Below the pieces are notes generated by a model. That model saw nothing but the letters and a program-made list of their open reading frames with translations. It had not been told where the DNA came from and searched no databases. Source: Chloroflexota bacterium (GTDB taxonomy: Bacteria; Chloroflexota; Dormibacteria; Dormibacterales; Dormibacteraceae). Taken from it: DNA of 5,819 nt. Below are positions 1 through 5,819 of the stretch, one piece after another (the stretch's first letter is position 1; each line of letters opens with the position of its first letter). The stretch lies in the NCBI GenBank assembly GCA_005879675.1, contig VBJE01000248.1:1-5819 (forward strand), given 5' to 3'. Both the position numbers and the translations under genes were made by a program.

Positions 1-194
1 CCGCGGATCTCGTACGCGCCGTCGCGCACGACCTGTGTGTAGCTGTGGTTCTCATGCTCATGGCTGACTGTCACCAGCTCCGCGTCCATGCGGCCGAGCT
101 TGAGCCCGATGGCGGGCGGGTACGGGTCGGTGACGACCGCCGCTCCGCGGCCTCGAAGCCGGAAGCAGCCGTGTCCGAGCCAGGTCACGTCCAA
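1..194 (-). CDS. MBL-fold metal-dependent hydrolase, N-terminal part (runs off the left edge)
   Basis: This is the first 64 codons of a metallo-beta-lactamase-fold hydrolase. The peptide opens MDVTWLGHGCFRL, then has VVTDPYPP at about residues 20-27 and AELVTVSHEHENHSY at about 38-52, and stops near a GAYEIRG stretch. This order (TWLGHxCF strand, TDPY strand, VSHxH metal loop, then a GxYEI strand) resembles the small Lactamase_B_3/UPF0173-like group of Zn-dependent hydrolases, whose substrates are mostly unknown. The metal motif reads H45-E-H47-E-N49-H50, so the usual Asp of HxHxDH is Asn. I chose the TTG start at 194-192 because AGGAG (209-205) lies 10 nt upstream; GTG at 188 would be too far from it, and GTG at 233 has no visible ribosome binding site and would overlap argS. 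The gene starts 13 nt after the argS stop, so it is probably co-transcribed and translationally coupled. The function cannot be named from this fragment. Confidence 0.85.
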   Translation of the reverse strand, partial: MDVTWLGHGCFRLRGRGAAVVTDPYPPAIGLKLGRMDAELVTVSHEHENHSYTQVVRDGAYEIR

Positions 195-204
195 GGTTTG
201 CTTG

Positions 205-209
205 CTCCT
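205..209 (-). promoter_or_regulatory. Ribosome binding site of the MBL hydrolase
   Basis: AGGAG on the minus strand overlaps the argS stop codon (TAG followed by GAG) and lies 10 nt before the TTG at 194. It is the clearest Shine-Dalgarno sequence in the window and is the reason for preferring this TTG start. Confidence 0.6.
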
Positions 210-1831
210 ACATCCTTTCCGGCGCGCTGACACCCATGAGGTCGAGCGCGGTCTTCAAAGTGTGACGCGCCGCGCGACAGAGCTCCAGCCTGGCCCTTGT
301 CAACTTCGGGTCGTCGACCACCACCCGATGCTCGCTCTGAGCGTTGCCCGCGTGGTAGAAGCGGTGGACCGCGGTCGCCAGGTCGTGCACGTAATAAGGA
401 ATGCGGTGCGGCTCGAGCATCGCGGTGGCGTCCTCAACCACGTCCGGCCAGAAAGCAAGCTGCCTTGCCACGTCCAGCTCCCACGGATGAACAAGAAGCT
501 GGACGTCAGCCTGCACGGGGAGCTGTGCATGATGCTCGCTCGCCGCGGCCTCGACGTTGGTCAGGCGAGCGTGCGCGTACTGCGCGTAGTAGACGGGGTT
601 CTCGTTGCCCTGCGTGACCGCGAGCTCGAGGTCGAACTCGATCGTGGTGTCGGGCGAGCGCAATAGGTAGAAGTAGCGGACCGCGTCGCTGCCCACGCGG
701 TCGATGAGCTCGTCGAGCGTGACGAAACGCCCCGCACGCTTCGACATCTTGACTTTTTGTCCGCTGCGCGTGGCGCCTTCTTTCAGATTGACCATCTGGT
801 GGAGGATGATCACCAGCTTTTCGGGGTCGAAGCCAAGCGCGGCGATGGCGGATTTCATGCGCGGCACATAACCGTGATGGTCCGCACCCCACACCTCAAT
901 GACGCGCTGGTAGCCTCGCTGCTCGAAGCGGCTGAGCAGATATCCGAGGTCGGAGGCGAAGTAGGTCGGCTGGCCATTGGACCGGATGACTACGCGGTCC
1001 TCTTCCTCCTGGTCGGCCGGGTCGCCAAACCACAGCGCCCCGTCTTTCTCTTTGAGATAGCCGGCCGCGCGCAAGCGCTCGATCCCCTTTTGAGGAAGCC
1101 CCGCCTCCCAGAGCTTGTTTTCCCAGAACCACTCGTCGTAGCGGACCCCAAGCCGCGCCACCGTGGCCTTGATCTGCTCGACCATCTTGGCCAGGGCGTA
1201 CATCCTCAGCTTTGGTTCGGCCTCCTCCTCGGACAGCTTCTCGATGTCGGGCAGGTCGTGGTGCGCCATCTCGGCGAGCTCGGTCACGTAGTCCCCCGTG
1301 TATCCGCCTTCAGGCGGTTCCTCGCCGTGCAGCCGCGCGTAAACCGACGCCCCAAACTTCCTCGTCTGGGTGTTGTCGGAGTTCACGTAGTACTCACGCT
1401 GCACCGCGTGGCCGGTGAACTCGAGGACCCGGCAGATCGAGTCGCCGAGGATGGTGCCGCGGCCGTGAGCGATGTGCAGTGGCCCGGGCGGGTTGATGCT
1501 GGCGAACTCCGGCGTCGACCCTGCTGACAAGGCTCCGGAGCCACGTGTCGGTAAGGCGGAAGTTGACGTAGCCGCCCACCGCCTCGGCCGTCGCCGCAAC
1601 ACCGGCGACCTCGACCGTCTCGGCGAGCCTGGCCGCGATCGTCTTCGGGTCCTGGCGCAGGACGCGCGCCAGCTTCAAGCCCGCAGAGCTGGCGTAGTCG
1701 CCGTGTCCGGGAACCTTTGCCCGACCGAGCTCGAGATCCGGGATCTCGCCCTCGACGCCCAGCTTCCTGACGCCCTCGACCAGCGCGTCGCGGATCTGCT
1801 CGCGGACGCCTCCGGACATCAAAGACGTCAT
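208..1831 (-). CDS. argS: Arginyl-tRNA synthetase, interrupted by a frameshift near 1507-1520
   Basis: This class Ia aminoacyl-tRNA synthetase charges tRNA-Arg with arginine in the cytosol. Codons 1-108 (1831 to about 1508) encode the N-terminal tRNA-recognition (Add-1) domain, up to GGYVNFRLTDTW and LVSRVDAG. The rest, from PEFASINPPGPL onward (about 1512 to 208), is one base out of frame. The second part holds the HIGH-type signature as HIAH (1476-1465), the KMSK loop in VKMSKRAG, the IEFDLELA segment and a DALR-type anticodon-binding domain from about NPVYYAQYAHAR to the typical GVSAPERM C-terminus. Joined, it is about 540 residues, slightly short of the usual 550-580. The linker between the two domains is about 17 residues shorter than in homologues I remember, so the lesion looks like a deletion of about 50 nt rather than a single-base error. 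The ATG at 1831 follows the HtrA-like stop codon by one base and has no Shine-Dalgarno, which suggests translational coupling; ATG 1819 is an alternative. argS is normally essential, so an assembly error is a live explanation. Confidence 0.93.
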
Positions 1832-1832
1832 C

Positions 1833-2897
1833 TCAGCATGTGGGGTGCTGGCCGCTCAGGGTGAGCTCGGCCTGGGTCGAGGTGTGGCCACGCGTGTAGG
1901 TCACCGTGACGCGCTGGTTGGCGTGGAAGCGGGACCGCACCAGAAGCGACAGCGGATGCGCGGCGTCGATGCGGACGTCGTCCAGCTGGGTGATCACGTC
2001 GCCGGTCTGCAGGCCCGCCGCGGCGGCGGGTCCACCCCTCTCGACCGCGCTCACCTGCGCACCCGCGGGGATGCCCCCGATGGCGGCGTTCTCCGGCGTG
2101 ACGTCGCTCGTCGTCGCCCCGATGGACGCGACCACGACCTGCCCGCTCGTGAGGATCTGCTGCACGTCGTCCTGGATGTCCGCGACGTTGAGACCGAAGC
2201 CCACCAGCTCGGTCGACGACACCATGGCGATGCCGACCACCTGGCTGCTGACGTTGAGAAGGGGTCCGCCCGAGGTCCCGTCGTCGATGGGGAGGTTGGT
2301 CTGGATGGTGTCGCTGAACTGGATCATGCGGCCGAGGTTCACGGGATCTTTCGCCGATGTCACGCGGTGCATGGCGCTCACGTAGCCCGGCGTCACAGCG
2401 CTCCCGTCGACGGGGCCGCCGACGGCGACGATGACCTGGCCCTGGACGAGCACCGTCGGGTCAGCGAACGCGAGCGTCGGCAGGCCGCTCACCTTGTCGA
2501 TCTTGATCACCGCCACCCCCGTCTGGCAGTCGTAGTCGACCAGCCGAGCGGCGTGGGGAGCTGGGTCGCCGGGCACAAGCACGGTCAGACCGTTGGCGCC
2601 CGCGATGACGTTGATGCTCGTGACGATGTAGCCGTCCGTGGTGGCGAGGTACCCGGAGCCGCGGACGATCGACGGCTGATGCTGGGTCACCACTGAAACC
2701 ACAGCCGGTCGGCCCTTGGCCGCCGCCTGGACGATGGCGGAGTCCTGGGTCAACGTCACCCCGGGTTGGAGGTTCACCTGCTGAGGGTTGGTCCGCGACT
2801 CGATGCGGAGGATGGCCAGGGTCACGCCGGCGGCGACCAGGATCGTGACCAGCAGCCCGGCCACGATCGCCAGGACGGAACGCCAGGCGGAGCGCAT
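1833..2897 (-). CDS. Membrane-anchored HtrA/DegP-like protein with PDZ domain, probable pseudoprotease
   Basis: This 354-residue protein has the S1C trypsin-like layout. Residues about 8-30 are one hydrophobic segment after a basic N-terminus (MRSAWR), which should anchor it with the bulk outside the membrane. A short linker leads to a chymotrypsin-fold domain (about 55-250) and one PDZ domain (about 262-348, with GLQTGDVI as its conserved turn). Family landmarks are clear: GSGY at 80-83, DGYIVTS at 88-94, AVIKID at 129-134, VTPGYVSAM at 168-176, and GTSGGPLLN at 207-215. The triad is not intact: the His of the usual TNNHVV is Asn96, the Asp of the usual TDLAVLKI is Gly127, and only Ser209 remains. 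HtrA proteins degrade or chaperone misfolded envelope proteins; this one more likely binds peptides or acts as a scaffold. No Shine-Dalgarno precedes ATG 2897; a TAAGAT box six bases upstream suggests a leaderless mRNA. It leads the tight argS cluster. Confidence 0.93.
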   Translation of the reverse strand: MRSAWRSVLAIVAGLLVTILVAAGVTLAILRIESRTNPQQVNLQPGVTLTQDSAIVQAAAKGRPAVVSVVTQHQPSIVRGSGYLATTDGYIVTSINVIAGANGLTVLVPGDPAPHAARLVDYDCQTGVAVIKIDKVSGLPTLAFADPTVLVQGQVIVAVGGPVDGSAVTPGYVSAMHRVTSAKDPVNLGRMIQFSDTIQTNLPIDDGTSGGPLLNVSSQVVGIAMVSSTELVGFGLNVADIQDDVQQILTSGQVVVASIGATTSDVTPENAAIGGIPAGAQVSAVERGGPAAAAGLQTGDVITQLDDVRIDAAHPLSLLVRSRFHANQRVTVTYTRGHTSTQAELTLSGQHPTC

Positions 2898-2903
2898 GAG
2901 CTG

Positions 2904-2909
2904 ATCTTA
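2904..2909 (-). promoter_or_regulatory. Possible -10 box of a leaderless promoter for the HtrA-like gene
   Basis: TAAGAT on the minus strand matches the TANNNT pattern and ends 6 nt before ATG 2897. This would place the transcription start at or next to the start codon, fitting the absence of a Shine-Dalgarno. No convincing -35 is visible, and the gap to the upstream GNAT gene is only 35 nt, so read-through from that gene is also possible. Confidence 0.35.
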
Positions 2910-2932
2910 GGTTGAGCGGTTGGGACGAAAAG

Positions 2933-3427
2933 TCAGCTCTGGCGCAGGGGCAGCGGCTCGATCGGGTACCAGGTCATGACGAGCTGGCGGTTGGGTTCGA
3001 AGCCGGCGGAACTGTAGAGCCGGATGGCCGCGTCGTTGTCCGGCCTGGTCCAGACGTAGGCGAGCGTGACGCGGCGCTCGGCGAAAAGCCTCACCGCCTG
3101 GCGGACGAGCATGTCGCCGACGCCGCGGCCGCGGTGGCCCTCGGCGACGTAAAGCTCGGCCACCTCGCCCTCGAGCCCGGTCCCGGGGTCGTAGAGGACG
3201 ATCCAGCAGAAGCCGACGACCTGGTCGATCTCGTCGCGCACGGCGAAGATGACGTTCTCGCCGCGGAAGGCCGACGGCACCGACGCCAGGTGCCGCTCGA
3301 TCTCTTCGCGAGGCAGCTGCGGATGGTCCTCGTAGTGGGCCTGTTCGGTAAGGTGAAGCTCGACGAGGAGGGGCTTGATCAGGGCATAATCGCCCGTCGC
3401 GAGGCGTTCCACGTCGAGAGTTCGCAT
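2933..3427 (-). CDS. GNAT-family N-acetyltransferase
   Basis: This is a single-domain acetyltransferase of 164 residues, a normal length for the family, which transfers an acetyl group from acetyl-CoA to an amine; the substrate cannot be read from the sequence. Motif A is clear: AELYVAEGHRGRGVGDMLV at about residues 90-108, where the RGRGVG loop binds the CoA pyrophosphate. Motif B is NDAAIRLYSSAGFEP at about 131-145, with the Tyr that often serves as general acid. The strand VIFAVRDE ... VVGFCWIVLYD (59-80) precedes motif A as expected. I start it at ATG 3427. An in-frame TTG at 3433 would add two residues; neither has a good Shine-Dalgarno. It is divergent from the tRNA gene (74 nt between them) and lies 35 nt before the HtrA-like gene on the same strand, so the two may share a transcript. 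Confidence 0.92.
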   Translation of the reverse strand: MRTLDVERLATGDYALIKPLLVELHLTEQAHYEDHPQLPREEIERHLASVPSAFRGENVIFAVRDEIDQVVGFCWIVLYDPGTGLEGEVAELYVAEGHRGRGVGDMLVRQAVRLFAERRVTLAYVWTRPDNDAAIRLYSSAGFEPNRQLVMTWYPIEPLPLRQS

Positions 3428-3436
3428 CCCCAACCG

Positions 3437-3442
3437 ATGTTA
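3437..3442 (-). promoter_or_regulatory. Possible -10 box for the GNAT gene
   Basis: TAACAT on the minus strand (TANNNT, four of six matches to TATAAT) ends 9 nt before ATG 3427. Transcription would start almost at the start codon, consistent with a leaderless or near-leaderless mRNA. No -35 at a normal distance is visible, so this is a tentative call. Confidence 0.3.
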
Positions 3443-3501
3443 ACTTAGGCCCTCGCGACATCGCCAAAATTCGTTGTCAAACTTCGTCCCAGAGCCGCAC
3501 C

Positions 3502-3577
3502 GCCGACGTAGCTCAGCTGGCAGAGCAGCCGCCTCGTAAGTGGCAGGTCGTGGGTTCGAATCCCACCGTCGGCTCCA
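3502..3577 (+). tRNA. tRNA-Thr (anticodon CGT)
   Basis: This is a complete 76-nt tRNA with encoded CCA. The acceptor stem is GCCGACG (3502-3508) with CGTCGGC (3567-3573), seven perfect pairs. The D stem is GCTC/GAGC (3511-3514 and 3523-3526). The anticodon stem is GCCGC/GTGGC (3528-3532 and 3540-3544, one G-U pair) around the loop CTCGTAA, giving anticodon CGT at 3535-3537, which reads the Thr codon ACG. The T stem is GTGGG/CCCAC around TTCGAAT (3555-3561). The discriminator is T3574, followed by CCA at 3575-3577. The first two acceptor pairs, G1-C72 and C2-G71, agree with known bacterial Thr identity elements. It is the only plus-strand gene here and ends 9 nt before the convergent glycosyltransferase stop codon. 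I see no clear promoter or U-rich terminator for it. Confidence 0.97.
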
Positions 3578-3586
3578 GCCGGTCGC

Positions 3587-4777
3587 TCAACGGTCCACCG
3601 GTCCATTGGCCGCGACCGCCGGCGCTCGCGGGTTTGCGGACTGCTCCAGTCCCGCGGCCGCCGGCACTCGCGGTCTTGACTCCCGCGCCCAGGCCAGGGA
3701 TACGAGAAGCGCCGCCTCGGCGACGAGGATCGGGACCGCGAGGACGACCAGCGCCAGCTCGAGGAGGGCATAGCCGACCACCATCAGCGCCACCTGGAGG
3801 TGCGTCGCCCGCGACCGGAGGACCAGCCAGCCCGCCACCACCAGGATGGCGAAATCCTGGAAACCGACGTAGGGGGTGAAGAGAAGCGACGCGACGATCC
3901 CCGTGGCGATCGGCAGCGCCGTGCCGCCGTTCCTCTGCCGCCAGGCGGCCAGCACCGCGACCACGACGACGATCGACTCGACGACGTAGACCTGCGGCCC
4001 CAAGCCGAGCGGGCCCGCGATCGCATAGCGGCGGGTCGGCTCCCACTGCGACGCCAGCGACAGCGCGTCCCGGTAGCGCTGCAGGCCGTCCCCGCCGAGC
4101 AACACCAGGGCGACCAGAACCATGAACGCCGTGGCCGCGAGCCAGGCCACGAACATCCGGCGATGCCCCGAGACGAGCAGGCACAGAGGGACGAGAAGCG
4201 CGAGCTGGGGCTTGATCGCGACCAGGCTCAAGACAAGGCCGGCGAGCACGGGCCGGTCTCGCTCGGCGAGCCACCACGACCCCGACACCGCGGCCGCGAC
4301 CAGGGCCACCGGCTGGCCGACCATGAGGCCGAAGGCGGTGGCAAAGAGCCCGACGAAGAGGGCCAGGTGCGCGGCGCGGGTCAGGCCGCGCCCTGGCGCC
4401 ACCAGCCACCAGGCGGCAAGCGCCGCGACCACCAGCAGCGCCGTCCACAGGACGATCGCCACGCCGAAAGGAAGGACGAGAAAGGGGCTGCCGAGCCAGG
4501 CAAGGGGCGGCGGGTTCAGAAATGGCGACCAGTACGCGCCCAGGCTCTCGACCACCGTCTGCTGCTCGGCGAGGTCGTACAGGTGGCTGTAGCCGTGCTG
4601 CCAGGCGTTGAGCGCCGCGCCGTAGACCAGCCTGAAATCGTTCCGGACGAGGAACTGCGGGAGGTAGGTCACGACCGCGGCGTAGGCGTTGAACGCCGTC
4701 AGCAGCACACCCGTCCAGACACCCGCCACCGCCCATAGACGAGTGCGGGTCCGCAAGAGCTCAACCAACGCACGCAA
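3587..4777 (-). CDS. Polytopic membrane glycosyltransferase, GT87 (DUF2029) type
   Basis: This protein of up to 396 residues is mostly hydrophobic helices, about ten membrane segments beginning at residues 14-38. Features of the GT87 polyprenol-phosphate-mannose-dependent transferases are visible: NDFRLVYGAA at 46-55, where Asp47 would match the catalytic Asp after the first helix; the Pro-rich FLNPPPLAWL at 86-95; MVGQPVALV at 152-160; AIKPQLALLVP at 187-197; and TPYVGFQDFAIL at 301-312. Such enzymes add a sugar, often mannose, to lipid-linked or envelope glycans on the outer face of the cytoplasmic membrane; the acceptor here is unknown. The cytosolic-looking tail (about 365-396) contains an imperfect 14-residue tandem repeat. 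The longest frame starts at TTG 4777, inside the T-tract of the dnaK terminator, so a start further in (TTG 4768, TTG 4756 or GTG 4729) is more likely; no Shine-Dalgarno decides it. Being just behind a terminator, the gene should have its own promoter. Confidence 0.85.
   Translation of the reverse strand: MRALVELLRTRTRLWAVAGVWTGVLLTAFNAYAAVVTYLPQFLVRNDFRLVYGAALNAWQHGYSHLYDLAEQQTVVESLGAYWSPFLNPPPLAWLGSPFLVLPFGVAIVLWTALLVVAALAAWWLVAPGRGLTRAAHLALFVGLFATAFGLMVGQPVALVAAAVSGSWWLAERDRPVLAGLVLSLVAIKPQLALLVPLCLLVSGHRRMFVAWLAATAFMVLVALVLLGGDGLQRYRDALSLASQWEPTRRYAIAGPLGLGPQVYVVESIVVVVAVLAAWRQRNGGTALPIATGIVASLLFTPYVGFQDFAILVVAGWLVLRSRATHLQVALMVVGYALLELALVVLAVPILVAEAALLVSLAWARESRPRVPAAAGLEQSANPRAPAVAANGPVDR
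3612..3677. repeat. Imperfect tandem repeat, 42-bp period, two copies
   Basis: A 24-base unit at 3612-3635 (gcgaccgccggcgctcgcgg then gttt) recurs at 3654-3677 with four mismatches. The spacing is 42 bp, or 14 codons. It lies at the 3' end of the glycosyltransferase gene, where it encodes the repeated PRVPAAAG / PRAPAVAA motif. It keeps the frame and adds only Ala/Pro-rich tail sequence. Confidence 0.6.
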
Positions 4778-4810
4778 AAAATAAGGGCTGCGCCCAAAAG
4801 CGCAGCCCTT
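4776..4810 (-). terminator. Rho-independent terminator of dnaK
   Basis: On the minus strand a perfect 11-bp stem (AAGGGCTGCGC, arms 4810-4800 and 4793-4783) with a six-base loop is followed by ATTTTTT. It begins 13 nt after the dnaK stop codon. On the plus strand no T-run follows the hairpin, so it works in one direction. It separates dnaK from the glycosyltransferase, whose longest possible start codon (TTG 4777-4775) falls within the T-tract. Confidence 0.92.
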
Positions 4811-4823
4811 GCTGGGTACTTAG

Positions 4824-5819
<996 letters not shown>

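Noticed and set aside
1500..1525. Programmed ribosomal frameshift in argS
   Set aside because: There is no slippery heptamer or evident downstream structure, and the linker is also about 17 residues short, which slippage would not explain.
757..1527. Long plus-strand reading frame opposite argS (256 codons)
   Set aside because: It lies wholly antisense to the recognised argS sequence, has no recognisable domain, and long antisense frames are expected at this GC content.
1845..2696. Long plus-strand reading frame opposite the HtrA-like gene (283 codons)
   Set aside because: Its composition (rich in Arg, His, Asp and Val) is that of a reverse-strand shadow, and the minus strand carries clear family motifs throughout.
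3475..3480. TTGACA on the minus strand as a -35 box for the GNAT gene
   Set aside because: The hexamer is perfect, but at 16-18 nt spacing the sequence is CG-rich with no -10; the AT-rich box is about 10 nt too far.
3550..3577. tRNA 3' end as an integration (attachment) site
   Set aside because: No second copy of the tRNA 3' end, no integrase and no mobile genes are present in the window.
3580..3618. Inverted repeat CGGTCGC ... GCGACCG just after the tRNA as its terminator
   Set aside because: Seven pairs, a 25-nt loop and no T-run do not make a credible intrinsic terminator in this GC-rich context.
3445..4736. Minus-strand frames crossing the tRNA, with peptides such as GGIRTHDLPL and VGFEPTTCHL
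   Set aside because: These peptides are the antisense translation of the tRNA and are a well-known source of false database matches. They are not proteins.
3800..4738. Plus-strand frame opposite the glycosyltransferase (312 codons)
   Set aside because: It is very rich in Arg, Gln, Asp and Pro with no domain, and is the mirror of a hydrophobic membrane protein.

Overview
The window is about two-thirds G+C, and every protein-coding gene lies on the minus strand. The only plus-strand gene is a tRNA. It looks like an ordinary housekeeping segment of a high-GC bacterial chromosome. The high GC, the type of arginyl-tRNA synthetase, the small MBL-fold hydrolase, a GT87 integral-membrane glycosyltransferase and hints of leaderless starts would suit Actinomycetota, Chloroflexota or Dormibacterota. 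This placement is inference and no single marker settles it. I see no phage, transposon, CRISPR array or defence system.

Layout from the right end, in the direction of minus-strand transcription: (i) the C-terminal half of dnaK, running in from beyond the right edge and ending at a strong intrinsic terminator (4776-4810); (ii) a polytopic GT87/DUF2029-type glycosyltransferase (3587-4777) whose start abuts that terminator; (iii) a complete tRNA-Thr(CGT) on the plus strand (3502-3577), convergent with the glycosyltransferase; (iv) a GNAT acetyltransferase (2933-3427), divergent from the tRNA; (v) a membrane-anchored HtrA-like protein with a C-terminal PDZ domain (1833-2897); (vi) argS (208-1831), starting one base after the HtrA stop codon; and (vii) the first 64 codons of an MBL-fold hydrolase (<1-194), running off the left edge. 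Genes v-vii are packed tightly enough to be one transcription unit.

Three points stand out. The HtrA-like protein keeps the serine of its catalytic triad (Ser209) but has Asn96 and Gly127 where the family has His and Asp, so it is probably a pseudoprotease. argS is broken: its N-terminal domain and catalytic core lie in different frames, and the join is about 50 nt shorter than expected, which means either a real internal deletion or an assembly error. The MBL hydrolase has HEHENH in place of the classical HxHxDH. Nothing here amounts to a clearly new biological system; the pseudoprotease placed directly in front of argS is the most unusual content.
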